A DNA stretch of 64,000 nucleotides, taken from positions 41,064,501 to 41,128,500 of the forward strand of contig NC_133163.1 of the NCBI RefSeq assembly GCF_040802235.1, read 5' to 3'. Below the pieces are notes generated by a model. The model did no database searches. It worked only from the letters and a program-made list of their open reading frames with translations, and was not told where the DNA came from. Shown here piece by piece: positions 21,990 to 33,735 of this stretch. The translations under genes and the position numbers were made by a program. This stretch comes from Manis javanica (taxonomy: Eukaryota > Chordata > Mammalia > Pholidota > Manidae). The stretch's first letter is position 1, and every line of letters starts with the position of its first letter.

Positions 21990-24900
21990 ATGGCAATAAG
22001 TACATATCTATCAATAATCACCCTAAATGTAAATGGACTGAATGTACCAATGAAAGATGCAGAATTATAGCATGGATAAAAAACAAGAAACATCTATATT
22101 CTCCCTACAAGAAACTCACTTCAAACCCAAAGATATACAAGACTAAAAGTGAAGGGATGGAAAAAGATACTTTATGCAAATAATAGGGACAAAAAAACAG
22201 GCATAGCAGTACATATGTCAGACAAAGTAGATTTCAAAACAAGGAAAGTAACAAGAGACAAAGAAGAACATTACATAATGATAAAGGGGTCAGTCCAACA
22301 AGAGTATATAACCATTATAAATATCTATGCACCAAACACAGGAGAACCAGCATATGTGAAAGAAATGCTAATAAAATTAAAGGGGGAAATAGAATGCAAT
22401 GCATTCTTTTTGGAGACTTCAACACACCACTCACTCCAAAGGACAGATCAACCAGACAGAAAATAAATAAGGAGACAGAGGCACCAAATAACACATTAGA
22501 ACAGATGGACATAACAGACATCTATAGTACACCCCACCCAAAAGCAGGAGGAGACACATTCTTTTCAAGTACACATGGATCATTTTCAAGAATAGACCAC
22601 ATACTAGGCCACAAAAAGAGCCTCAGTAAATTCAGAAGGACTGAAATTGTACCAGCTTCTCATACTACAAAGGTATGAAACTAGAAACAAATTATGCAAA
22701 GAAAACAAAAAGCCTACAAACACACGAAGGCTTAACAACATATTCCTAAATAATCAATGGATCAATGACCAAATAAAAACAGAGATCAAGCAATATATGG
22801 AGACAAATAAAAATAACAAATCAACAGCCAAAAATCTGTGGGATGCAGCAAAGGCCATTCTAAGAGGGAAGTATATTGTAATACAGGCTTACCTCAAGAA
22901 ATAAGAACAGTCCCATATGAACAGTCTAAACTCACAATTAATGAAACTAGAAAAAGAACAAATGAGGCCCAAAGTAGGAGAAGGAGGAACATAATAAAGA
23001 TCAGATAAAATTGAAAAGAATAAGAAAACAGAATCAATAAAACTAGGAGCTGGTTCTTCAAGAAAATAAACAAAATAGATTAACCCCTACCCAGACTTAG
23101 CAAGAAAAAAAGAGTATATACACATAAACAGAATCGGAAATGAGAAAGGAAAAATCACTATGGAAACCACAGAAATACAATAAACTGTTAGAGAATACTG
23201 TGAAAAATTATATGCTAACAAATAGGATAACATTCTAGAAAAGTACAACCTTCCAATACTGACCAAGGGAGAAACAGAAAATCTGAACAAATTACCAACA
23301 ATGTTAATTGAATGGGTAATAAAAAATCTACCTAAGAACAAAACTGTTAGATCAGATGGCTTCACCACAGAATTTTATCAAATATTTAGAGAAGACTTAA
23401 AACCCATCCTCCTTAAAGTCTTCCAGAAAGTAGAAGTGGAGGGAATACTTCCAAACTCATTCAAGGAGGTACCTTCTAATACCAAAACGAGACAAAGACA
23501 CCACAAAAAAACAAATGACCACTAACCAAGAAGGTGAAAAGCCTATACCCTGAAAACTTCATGATACTTATGAGAGAAATTTAAAAAGACACCAATAAAT
23601 GGAAACAGATCCCATGCTTATGGATAGGAAGAATTAATATTGTCAAAATGGCCATCCTGCCTAAAGCAATCTACAGATTCCATGCAATCCTTATCAAAAC
23701 ACCAACAGCATTCTTCAACAAACTAGAACAAATAGGTCTAAAATTCATATGGAACCACAAAAGACCCTGAATAGCCAAAGCAATCCTGAGAAGGAAGAGC
23801 AGAGCTGGGGGATTTTACTCCCTGACTTCAAGCTCTACTATAAAGCTACAGTAATCAAGATAATTTGATACTGACACAAGAACTGACCCATAGATCAATG
23901 GAATAGAATAGAGAGCCCAGATATAAATACATACATATATGGCCAATTAATATATGATAAAGGAGCCATGGATATATAATAGGATATATAATAGGAAATG
24001 ACAGCCTCTTCAACAACTTATGTTGGCAAAACTGGGCAACTACATGTGAGAGAATGAAACTGGATTATTGTTTAACCCCATACACAAAAGTAAACTTGAA
24101 ATGGATCAAAGACCTGAATTTAAGCATGAAACTATAAAACTCATAGAAGAAAACATAGGCAAAAATCTCTTGAATACAAACGTGAGTAATTTTTTCCTGA
24201 ACACATCTCCTTGGGCAAGGGAAACAAAAGCAAAAATGAATGAATGGGACTTCATTAAACTAAAAAGCTTCTTCACAGCAAAGGATACCATCAGCAGAAC
24301 AAGAAGGCATCCTATAGCATGGGAAAATATATTCCTAAATAACACATCTGACAAGGGGTTAACATCCAAAATATATGAAGAACTCACATGCTTCAACACC
24401 CAAAAAGCAAATAACCTGATTAAAAAGTGGGCAGAGGATCTGAACAGACACTTCTCCAAAGAAGAAATTCAGATCACCAACAGGCACATGAAAAGATTCT
24501 CTACATCACTAATTATCAGGTAAATGCAAATTAAAACCACAGTAAAATATTCCCTCACACCAGTTAGGATGGCCAACATTGAAAAGACAAGGAACAACAA
24601 ATGCTGGTGAGGATACGAAGAAAGGGGAACCCTCCTACACTGTTGGTGGGAATGTAAATTAGTTCAACCATTGTGAAAAGCAATAGGGAAGTTCCTCAAA
24701 AAAACTAAAAATAGAAATACCATTTGACCCAGGAATTCCACTCCTAGGAATCTACCTAAAGAAAACAAGTTCCCTGATTCAAAAAGACATATGCACCCCT
24801 ATGTGTACTGCAGCACTATTTGCAATAGCCAAGAAATGGAACAACCTAAGTGTCCATCTGTAGATAGATGGATAAAGAAGATGTAGTATATATTATACAC

Positions 24901-25045
24901 AATGGAATATTATTCAGCCATAAGAAGAAAACAAATACTACCATTTGCAACAACATGGATGGAGCTGGAGGGTATTATGCTCAGTGAAATAATCCAGGCA
25001 GAGAAAGACAAGTATCAAATGATTTCACTCATTTGTGGATTATAA
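21990..25045 (+). pseudogene. L1 copy 1 ORF2 remnant (EN, RT deleted, C-terminal part)
   Basis: It starts at the ATG at 21990 (M-A-I-S-T-Y-L-S), the same start as copy 2. The endonuclease part is read in two frames: N-I-Y-A-P-N near 22317, and G-D-F-N-T-P near 22411 after a frameshift. Text then jumps at about 23517 from the N-terminal RT motif (L-I-P-K-x-x) straight to the thumb region (K-V-K-S-L-Y-P-E-N). The palm with F-A-D-D is gone. The C-terminal part is open at 24068-24523. It ends at TAA 25043-25045. Confidence 0.82.
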
Positions 25046-25420
25046 AAAGCAAAACTGAAGGAACAAAACAGCAGCAGACGTACAGACTCCAAGAAGGGAG
25101 TAGCAGCAGTTACCACAGGACAGAGTTGATAATGCTGGGTTGGGAGGGGTGGAGAAGGGGATTAAGGGCCATTATAATTAGCACTCACAATATAGGTAGG
25201 TCACGGGGAAGGCAGTAGATAGAGCACTGAGAAGAAAAGTAATGACTCTATAGCATCTTAGTACATGGATGAACAATGACTGCAATGGGGTGGGGGGACT
25301 TGATAATATGGGTGAATGTTGAAACCACCGTGTTGCTCATGTGAAAACTTTGTAAGATTGTATATCAATGGCACCTTAATTCAAAAAAAGAAAAAAAGAA
25401 ACAGCCATGAAAAAAAAAAG
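25046..25420 (+). other. L1 copy 1 3'UTR and A-rich tail
   Basis: It has the same order as in copies 2, 4, 5 and 6: 'gaacaaaacagcagcag', a G-rich stretch (about 25138-25165), 'gactctatagcatctta', 'acttgataatatggg', 'gttgctcatgtgaaa' and 'atcaatggcaccttaa', then an interrupted A tail. Confidence 0.75.
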
Positions 25421-25494
25421 AATATTTGTTGTTTTAAGTCACTGAGTTTGTGGTCATTTGATATGGCAGCCCTAGTTAGCTAATACAGTCTATA
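25421..25494 (+). mobile_element. MLT1-like LTR, 3' remainder
   Basis: This is the terminal part of the LTR at 19530-19920: 'gttttaagtcactgagtttgtgg', 'cctagttagctaata'. It continues exactly where the first part stopped. Confidence 0.75.
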
Positions 25495-25546
25495 ATTATT
25501 TATGCACACACACACAAATATTGTTTTGGAAATTTTCCGTAAGGAT

Positions 25547-25710
25547 CAGTTGTTCTCAACAGAAGTTGTGTTGCCCCATATAGAAACATATGAAGGTGGT
25601 TTGGGTTTCACATAATTGAAGGATGCTACAGGCTTTGCGTGGGCAACCTTTATACCAGTCCCACACAATTGTTCAGCCTTCTGCATGACTTTTGAATGTC
25701 TTACCAGACA
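25547..25710 (+). mobile_element. MER20-like hAT element
   Basis: It starts 'cagttgttctcaacagaag', a hAT-Charlie type terminus, and continues with 'gttgccccatatagaaacat', 'aggatgctac' and 'cacacaattgttcagcc', the order of MER20/MER5-type elements. The 3' terminus is degraded. Confidence 0.6.
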
Positions 25711-26014
25711 TTTATGCAGGTAAATAAACCAATTATAATCATTTAAGGTAAGAACCTTATGTTATACAAGTGAACACAAAGAATTTTTGCATAGTTTTAA
25801 TATAAAACATTTTCTGAATTTTTTAGAAATACAATTACTGTAAAGTGAGAGCCATTTTTTCTTTTTTCTTTTTCTTTCTGTTTTGGTTTGGAATCACTCT
25901 GATGGACTAGGCACATCTGCATTTGTAGCTGTTGCCTCAAGGCATCTGACAGTGTCATTTTACCTCTAATTTCATTATGCCTAAACATTTACATAATTAA
26001 ATGGATATTGTATT

Positions 26015-26165
26015 AATCAGGGTTTTCCTGATTAGTATGAAGAGATTTATTATAAGGAACTGGCTCATGTGGTTTGGAGGCTGACAAATCCCACCATCTG
26101 CAGGTGAGCCGGCAAGCTGGAGAAGGTGGTAGGTTTAGATGGTAGCTTAGGAAAATGCTATGGTA
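26015..26165 (+). mobile_element. LTR-like fragment
   Basis: The sequence 'gtattaatcagggttttcc', 'agagatttattataaggaactggctca' and 'ggaggctgacaaatcc' follows a common mammalian LTR-type repeat start. It is truncated at about 26165. Family not assigned. Confidence 0.5.
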
Positions 26166-26394
26166 ACTTGTATTATTTGATTATTGGAAATAAGGAACAG
26201 AAAATGGAACAGGACTGATGGAGTTTTAAAGCAATGTTCATGTTTAAATATGCATGATTTTCTGACCTGCACATATCAGCTTTTTCCACATCCCAAAGAA
26301 TGGTAGTATATTCATGGACTATGTGAGGAAACTTCAGGTGTAGGGATGGAACTCTGGATCACAGGGTTAGCAATAACATTTACTTTTTATTCAT

Positions 26395-26490
26395 TATAAG
26401 ATTTCAAATCTTGTCTGTATTGATGACTACCTGTGTAAACTTGAGCAAGCTGCTTAGCTGCTCTAGACCTTACTTTCTTAATCCAATAGG
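26395..26490 (+). repeat. MIR SINE fragment
   Basis: 'actacctgtgtaaacttgagcaagctgcttagctgctctagacctta' is a changed form of the MIR core (tgtgacctt-gggcaag-ttactta). Only the core is kept. Confidence 0.5.
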
Positions 26491-29397
26491 TTCGTGCTGT
26501 ATGTTTCAGTTCTGGAAGCTGTGTCAAATGAACTGCCATGGTCTCCCCCACTTTACTTTAAAGGAGGCTGCACAGTTGTAGATAATGCCTGTTAGAAGAT
26601 GTGGACACTTACCCAGCCCACCACCCCCACCGCAGACATAACCCCCTTAATTTCTTTAAGGTTGCTGGCAAGATACAGGAACGTCCCCTGAGTCAACAGA
26701 ACACAGAAAACTGCCTTTCTGCTTGAAACTAGAAAAAAGGGGAAAACAGGAAAAATAATGTCTCAACAAATCATCCTGTCATACAAGCATGAAGAATTCT
26801 AAGCAATGTAACTCCAAAACGTCTTGCTCTAACTGTATGGTATTCTGTGCCTTTTAAGATATGGTATGACAAACAATTTTTTATAATCTGCAAATGATTC
26901 TTTGAAATGTATCCTTTTACTCTTTTTTTTTTTTTTTTACAAAGTAGAGGAGAGCTCATTTTTGTTAACAAATAGAAGTAACACAATTCATATGTCAGTT
27001 TTGTTTGTTTAAAAGGTTTGGGGACATGTAAAGTGCCCAGAAAATTCCAACAGGCTGTTAGAATCAAATGGATCAGGACAGCTTCTTCAGCAATTGAATA
27101 TCACTCTATATAACACTTTTTGGCTATAAATGAAGGCCTTGTTCTATACATGGTCTGGATGCTTCTGATTTTATTAAAACTATACTGAGAAGCTTGTTTG
27201 CTGTGAATTCCTGCCTTGTGGCTAACGGTACACAAAGTCAATACAGTGCCTGAGCAGCCATTAGGTCTCACACCACCCATGTCCCAGGTGGAATTAAATG
27301 TCCTTAAGTAGGCTGTTTTGAAATTCTAGTTTTTAAAGCATGCTTTTCAAAGCAGCAAAGTACAAATGACCATGTGTACATTTACTGCACTATGCAACCT
27401 GTATATAAAAGCTATATTGAACATTTATGAGGGTTCTCCTCTGAAAACCTGCAGATCATAATAGAAAGTATGTTTTTGCATTTTTACCAAAACCTCAGGC
27501 TCCAATAAGCTGAGGGCTTGATGGAGCCAATAAGTAAAAAGAGGGAACTGGTTACCACAATATATAGATTTCCTGGCACAAATAAATCTTTTTCACTCAC
27601 TTAGGCCTCAAGGCAAAGGAATGAAAGAATCCGAGCAGTTCCAGAACCCTTTGCCTACATCTGCCCATGCCTCTGCTCTTTTTCTTTTCAGAGAGCAAGT
27701 TAGAAGAAGCAAAGCAGGCAGTGCCCATGGGTTTTGAAAAATAGGGTGAAGTGGAATCCTGAGAGCCTCTTTCATCTTTTCCATCACATGTCTAATACAT
27801 TCCCTTGACTTTCAAATTTCAGAACTATTGCACATTGTTCAAACAGCAAAGGTCTAATTATAAATATCTCCAAATGTTTGCATTAAGTAAATCAACTTGT
27901 TTCCAAGGTAATCTAGAAAGAAAGATTCATTGCACTTACCATTTGAAAGTATTTAAATATACTTGATTTCCTCCCAACTGTTTTTTTCTAACAGTCGGGG
28001 TCCAAATAGGAAACCACTCTATTTTCTTTTCAAAGAGAAATCAATTCAGGGAATTGGTTGGATGACAGAAGAGCTGGAAGCCAAACAAAAGATAGTGAAG
28101 CCACCCAGAGATTAACAATAGCTGAGAGAGACAAAGGGAGGCAGGGGGTTTCCAGAGCCCAGAGTCAGGGTCACCAGACAGTAGGGGACACCGCAGCAGA
28201 CCTGTCCCGTGGAGCTGGGCCAAAGGGGAGATACAGCCACTGCTGGAGAAGCCACTCAAATCACAGAGCTCTCCTGTGGGCTTCCTTCCTGCTGCACTCC
28301 ACTCTTCACCCCACCCCACAACCTCTCACCAGAATCTCACATTGCCCAAAAGCCAGAAGTCAGCTGACATGGGAATCTGAGAATCACAGCCTACCAGGCA
28401 GAGGTGAGCCCCACTGCCACAGAGAGCAGAGGAGGGGATGGGAAGTGATCTGAGGACACAGTGAGATCAGTTTCCTTGACCATTCTCTGACTTCTTAAAG
28501 CCAAAGAAAAAGATATATCTGACCTGACATCTCTAGCTTATTGGATAACAGGGGTGGTAAGGTTCTGAAGGCTGCAGCAGCGGAACTCCACCTGACCTCT
28601 CCCTGCAGCATCGCCAGTCTCTCTCTCCATAGCTCTTCTGGCCAAAGCTCTGTCCGGCGGACCCAGGGCAGGCTCCTCCAGGGGACCAGTTGCCTTTCTC
28701 TGAATTTTCTTGATGTTCTTTCAGTATTTCCTCATAGGTACACAGGAACTATTATTCAGTATTTCATGAGCTGTCATGAGGAAAAATGGCTGTAGGGTGA
28801 GTGCACAACTAACAGGGTACTTTTGCCACAGGTGCTTCCAGAGCTCTGAGATAGAGAGAAAAGAAAGAAAAAAGTAACGTGACTGAGTGGTGAGTTCTAT
28901 TTCCTGTCCTCTCAGGGAAGTACCTAGAGTAAAAACACCTTTCCAGTTCTTACTGCTTTCTTCTCCTTTTTAAGGAAAAAAGATACACCTAAGAGGAATA
29001 TTTGGACTATCTAAGAGTGAGAAACAAGGGCTGTTCAGGAGAAAACAGCTGGAACATATCTGCAATGGGAGTGGACAAAAACGTTCTTTCTGTGCCATCA
29101 GTGAGCTGTTGCTGTGAGAAAGCCAAAATAGCAACCACTTTATCGCCAAAACAATTCTCCCTGAAGCCAGTTCCCAGCTTCCCAGGCACAGCGAGGACAC
29201 TTCCCAGCTGTTCAGCAGTGCTGAGCAGTTCTTGGCTGCCCAGAGCCTCAGATCACAAGGGAAGCCGCCATGCCTGAGGAACTTCCCCTCACATGTGAAG
29301 AGGGGCACAGCAGGCCTGGGCAGGTCCTGCGGAGATAAGACACTACGCTGATCAATGTGAATGCAGGGAGGAAACTATTGTCTTTAATATAAATGAT
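26491..29397. other. Intergenic sequence, no supported gene
   Basis: It contains a T14 run at 26923-26938. The stretch 28050-28720 is richer in GC, with overlapping open frames of up to 131 codons on both strands. None shows a domain, splice-site pair or start context that would support an exon. Confidence 0.35.
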
Positions 29398-29676
29398 GTA
29401 ACAGGCATCTATGGAGCACTTACAAAGTGCCAGGCTCTCTGTTACCTCACTGAATCTTCAGAACAGCCCGATGTGGTCACCATTATCATTTTCCCCATTC
29501 CAAGATGTGGATCTTGGGTTGTCTGAGTATTGGGTTATTTAACAATATGTGTATATAACCAAGATCTGAGGTTGGGGTATTTGTCCAGTGTCACACAGCT
29601 AGTAAGTGGCAGATTTAAGAGTCAAACCTAAGTCTGTCTCTCCCCTAGATCCAAAGCTCTTCACCACTCTGTTCTT
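29398..29676 (-). repeat. MIR SINE (antisense)
   Basis: The plus strand reads 'gagcacttacaaagtgccaggc', 'ccattatcattttcccc', 'tgtcacacagctagtaagtggcagat' and 'ccaaagctcttcacc', the reverse of the MIR body. About 60 extra bases (around 29508-29568) sit between the A-box side and the core, an insertion or local duplication. Confidence 0.85.
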
Positions 29677-31179
29677 CTGCTTAGCAGGTCTAAGGGAAAC
29701 ACAATGGACAGTTTGTACATTCAATGCTAACCGGCCTCAAAAATAGCCCTGGTCTCATCACCTGTGACTTATGGAGGAGACAGTAAAACAGCATCATTAC
29801 CTGTTTGTTGTCTTTGTGTAATATGTGAATATAAATGACCAATGAACCCTTTGCTCTTTTTAGTTCCAATGACTGAGTCACAGGATATCTGCTGATGTTC
29901 TAGAAGCTCATATTCTGAATCTCTCCAGCTACCCAAGCCTAGAGAATAAATGCTCCATTTATCCAATTTGTCTTCCCTCACCTTCTCAGCTGGGATCACC
30001 AAAGATTGGCATCTACAGGCTCAGCTCCTGCCCAGTTCTGGAGTGACTCCTCATCTCATCTTCAGGGAGAGTCACTTCTCTTAATGGCTTTTTGCCCCAA
30101 ATCCATTGTGTCTGCAATAGGCACTAGTCATTCAGGTGCCCACCTAGTCTACTCTTCTCCAGCTCACATGCCTAGACTTTACTCTCATTCTTGCTGCATT
30201 GCTGGAGTCCAGATGGCTCATCTCTACTGTATAGACTCTTCTCCATGGAAGTTGACCCTGTTCCTTGAATTCTTACAACACTGATAGAAGTAAATCACTC
30301 AGCAAAGAATGACAAACACATCACCTAGCCTCCTTGATGAATGAACTTCCTTTAGACTTGCTGTCCTGGCCTTGACCGCAGCATCTTCCCAGGAACCACC
30401 TATCAATACTGCCACTTTTCCTTTCCTGCACTCATGGCATAGAGTGACCATTTAATTTGTTGTCTAAACCAGTGAGAATGAAAAGGAAGACTAAATTACA
30501 TGAAGACAACAGGTGTACGCCAGGGCAGTCACATGGCAGACACAGCTCACTGATTCTATTCTTCTCAACAGTAATCCCAACAGCCCTTCAGAGAAGACTA
30601 TGTGTAATCATATAATTGGCACCTTAGGTCACTTACTGCTCGTGTTTATGTGCACAAAACTCATTTCATTGTTTCACCAAAAATTTGAGTGTTCACTCAG
30701 CAAGTTTCCAGATGAGGAGCAATTTACTCTTTAAAAAAAGGGAAGACATAAATTTTCCTCACAAACAGATTAGAATCTAGTTTTGAAAGAAAAAACACCA
30801 TAAAATGAATAAATAAACATATAAAATAATGCACTTTATGAGTGCAAATATTATCTTTCATAAATGAATTTCCCTGAGGGAGTGAAAAAGCAGGTAGCAA
30901 TTTGCAAGGGAAAAGTTAGGCTTCAGCTTGAACATTACATTGTACGTTGCACTTCACTTGGAGTAGATACAAAACACAGCCCAGATTATAGAGTCAAAAA
31001 GTCCTGGATTTAAGTTCTGGAACTGCATTTACCAGCTGTGTGAAAATAATGGAAAACAGAAAATAAGTGCCAAAAGAGAGATAACCATGCTTTGAAAGTA
31101 GAGAAAAGGAAGAGACTAATTCTGAATAGAGATATTTGTCTTATTGTACTTCTTTATATAATTTTTCCCTAAAAATAAT
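29677..31179. other. Intergenic sequence; one segment repeated downstream
   Basis: Nothing coding is recognised. The segment 30324-30410 recurs in diverged form at 32828-32902 on the same strand. Confidence 0.35.
30324..30410 (+). repeat. Local repeat, copy A
   Basis: This segment shares 'cctagcctccttgatgaatg' and the following bases (30 identical in total) with 32828-32902, then 'acttgctgtcc', 'ttcccagg' and 'tatcaat'. Copy A has about 17 extra bases in the middle. Flanks do not match. Confidence 0.65.
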
Positions 31180-31350
31180 ATTTATTGGATTTAGAAAGCA
31201 CAAACAAGTACAAAGAAGAAAAAAATCCACAATCCTAACACCTAAATTGCCATTGCTGATATTTAAAAAGAACAACAGCAATAGGACTATAGATACATGA
31301 TTAGGAAGTTCAAACAGTACAAAGAGATATCAAATAAGAATAAAAGTCTC
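31180..31350 (-). mobile_element. Old L1-like fragment, upstream of L1 copy 5
   Basis: The 'gttcaaacagtacaaagagatat' wording continues, after L1 copy 5 and its target duplication, at 31986-32280. One older repeat was therefore interrupted. The likely origin is an old L1, but the assignment is weak. Confidence 0.4.
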
Positions 31351-31970
31351 AAGACAAATACACCCCTATGTTTATTGCAGCACTATTTACAATAGCTAAG
31401 AAATGGAAGCAGCTTAAGTGTCCATCTGTAGCTGAATAGATAATGAAGATATGGTTACATATACACAATGGAATATTATTCAGTCATAAGAAGAAAACAA
31501 ATCCTACCATTTGTAACAACATGAATGGAGCTCAGTGAAATAAGCCAGGCAGAGAAAGACAAGTATCAAATGATTTCACTCATCTGTGGAGTATAAGAAC
31601 AAAGCAAAAACTGAAGGAACAAAACAGCAGCAGACTCACAGAACCCAAGAATGAACTAACAGTTACCAAAGGGAAAGGGACTGGGGAGGGTGTGTGGGAA
31701 GGGAGAGATAAGCAGATTAAGTGGCATTAAATGCCCCCCCAATATTATGTATGCTAATGAGGGGCGCATGGGGAAAGCAGTATAGCACAGAGAAGACAAG
31801 TAGTGACTCTATAGCATCTTACTATGCTGATGGACAGTGACTGTAATGAGGTATGTGGTGGGGACTTAGTAATAGGGGGAATGTAGTAACCACAATGTTG
31901 CTCATATGAAACCTGAGCATAAGATTGCATATCAATGATACCTTAATAAAAAATAAATAAAATGAAAAAA
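31351..31970 (+). mobile_element. L1 copy 5, 5'-truncated, with perfect target-site duplication
   Basis: A 620-bp tail of L1 starts in the last part of ORF2 ('acacccctatgtttattgcag', matching 41993 on) and ends with an A-rich tail. Both sides carry the 15-bp 'aagaataaaagtctc' (31336-31350 and 31971-31985). The 3'UTR order is the same as in copies 1, 2 and 4. No coding capacity. Confidence 0.93.
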
Positions 31971-31985
31971 AAGAATAAAAGTCTC

Positions 31986-32285
31986 TTTCTACTTCTGCAA
32001 TATCACTCCTTGAAGTTCCCACCCTTAGCATTTTTTTATATATCCTTTGAAGGAAAAAAAGGCATTTATCTGCATGTATATATTCTGTACCTTCCTTTCT
32101 TTCATTTAATAGCATATCTTGGAGGTCTTTGCATCTCAGCACAGACAAATCCCCTTTATAATTTTACCAAGAGCAAAATTGTCCATCACAGAGATTATAA
32201 TTCATTTAACCAGTTCTTTCATTTATTTGTTTGTTTTTGCTACTATAAGCAATGCTGTGACATACGTTTGAGCCTCCTTAAATGA
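31986..32285 (-). mobile_element. Old L1-like fragment, downstream of L1 copy 5
   Basis: This continues the repeat cut by copy 5. The 'tcatttaaccagttctttc', 'gctactataagcaatgctgtgacatacg' order is an antisense L1 C-terminal wording. Confidence 0.5.
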
Positions 32286-32295
32286 ATGTTGCTTA

Positions 32296-32604
32296 CAAGT
32301 GGTTACCAAAGGGGAGGGGTGGGGGAGAGTAGGTGGGGAGGGAGGGAGAAAGGGATTGAGGGGCATTATGATTGGCACACATGGTGTGTGTGTGGGGGGG
32401 ATCATGGGGAAGACAGTGTATCACAGAGAAGACCAGTAGTGACTCTATAGCATCATACTATGCTGATAGACAGTGACTGCAATGAGGTGTGGGGGTACTT
32501 GATAATATGGGTGAATGTAGTAACCACATTGTTTTTCATGTGAAACATTCATAAGAGTATATATCAATTATATCTTAATATAAATAGATGATAGATAGAT
32601 AGAC

Positions 32605-32654
<50 letters not shown>
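32296..32654 (+). mobile_element. L1 copy 6, 5'-truncated 3'UTR
   Basis: A 3'UTR-only L1 insertion runs from 'caagtggttaccaaagg' through a G-rich run (32311-32353), 'gactctatagcatc', 'acttgataatatggg' and 'atcaattatatcttaata'. The tail has become a GATA microsatellite. Flanks 'atgttgctta' (32286-32295) and 'atgtagctta' (32655-32664) are a likely target-site duplication with one mismatch. Confidence 0.8.

Positions 32655-32656
<2 letters not shown>
32587..32656 (+). repeat. (GATA)n microsatellite
   Basis: About 17 GATA units with one GACA near the start. It sits where the A tail of L1 copy 6 would be. Confidence 0.95.
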
Positions 32657-32827
32657 GTAGCTTAACCTCACAGGCTTATTAGCAGTGAAAAATGCTATAT
32701 GTATTTTCACCATGTTTCCAGAGTTCATTCATTGTCTGTCCTTGCCCATTCCCACCATCTTCTCCTCACCTCTAGTTTCCTGTGTCCTTAAGCCCCTGAG
32801 TTTTGTCAGGCAGTCTTGTCTTCTATG

Positions 32828-32902
32828 GGTTGCCTAGCCTCCTTGATGAATGAACTTCCTTTGCACTTGCTGTCCTTCCCAGGGACCACTATCAATATCT
32901 GC
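32828..32902 (+). repeat. Local repeat, copy B
   Basis: Diverged copy of 30324-30410 (see there), 2.5 kb downstream on the same strand. Confidence 0.65.
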
Positions 32903-32944
32903 CCTCTGGCTCACAACTTTTAAGTGTGATTGAGAAGCACCCTC

Positions 32945-33735
32945 CTTGGGCACTTGTAATTTATAATAAATATATATATAAATTTGCTTTCATCCCCAGT
33001 TCTAGCACAAAGCACCAAAAGCCCCTGGAATTTTCTAAGTGGTAGGAGCAACAATGGTGTCTTTTGTAGGCTCCTTTCAGAATCCTCCTTAGATCACCAG
33101 ATGGTGGCCGGTCACCAAAGGAACCAACCATGTGATTAAAGAGTTGGAATTTTCTGTCTATCCAACCCAGACCCCCCCCAGGGAGTGAGGAGGAGCTGCA
33201 GATTGAGCTCAATCTGATCTAATCAGTGTTGCCTGTGTAATGAATCCTCCAGAAAGACCCAAAAGGAAGGGATTTCAGAGAGCCCCCTGGTTGGTGAGCA
33301 AATGGAGACATGGAGTTCTGTGACCTTCCCCAGTACCTTGCCCCACACATGTCTTTCATCTGGCCATTCCTGGGTTATTTCCTTTTATAATAAACCAGTA
33401 ATCTAGTAAGTAACTGTTTCTCTGAGTTCTGTGATCTGCTCTAGCAATTACTGGAACCCAAGGAGGAAGTCACTGGGAACTCCCATCTATAGCCAGTTGG
33501 TCAGAAGCACAGGTGATAACCCGTACTGGCATCTGAAGGTGGGGGAGGGGCACAGTCTTGTAGAATGGAGCGCTTAACCTGGGAGATCTGGCGCTATCTC
33601 TAGCCTATCTCCAGACAGACAGTGTCAGAACTGAGTTGAATTGCTGGACATCCAGCTGGTGTCAGAGAATTGTTTGGTGGTAATGGGAGAAATCACCTCC
33701 TGCCCCCTGACATGCACAAACACACATTAAAATTT
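32945..33735 (+). mobile_element. Solitary ERV LTR, family not named
   Basis: The order is 'gattaaagagttggaattttc', 'cagattgagctcaatc', 'ccttttataataaaccagtaatct' (AATAAA near 33389), 'ctgtttctctgagttctgtg', 'agccagttggtcagaagcacaggtga' and 'cagctggtgtcagagaattg'. This is the layout of a long mammalian ERV LTR with U3, R and U5. Exact ends are estimated. Confidence 0.65.

Larger units (their letters stand above)
19921..25420 (+). mobile_element. L1 copy 1, near full length, internal RT deletion
   Basis: The 5' end (about 19921) aligns with the 5' ends of L1 copies 2 and 4 ('agccaagatgg' region, here much changed to 'aaaaagatgtcaacatgag'). A GC-richer 5'UTR, ORF1 remnant, ORF2 remnant (21990-25045), 3'UTR and an A-rich tail (25383-25420) follow. 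About 0.7 kb of the RT core is missing at about 23517. It is inserted in an MLT1-like LTR, and flanking 'aatacctgtt' and 'aatatttgtt' may be a decayed target-site duplication. Confidence 0.88.

Noticed and set aside
28041-28453. Possible host exon in GC-richer sequence
   Set aside because: Frames on both strands overlap, with no domain, no convincing splice-site pair and no CpG island.
32587-32656. CRISPR-like regular array
   Set aside because: Simple 4-bp microsatellite without spacers.
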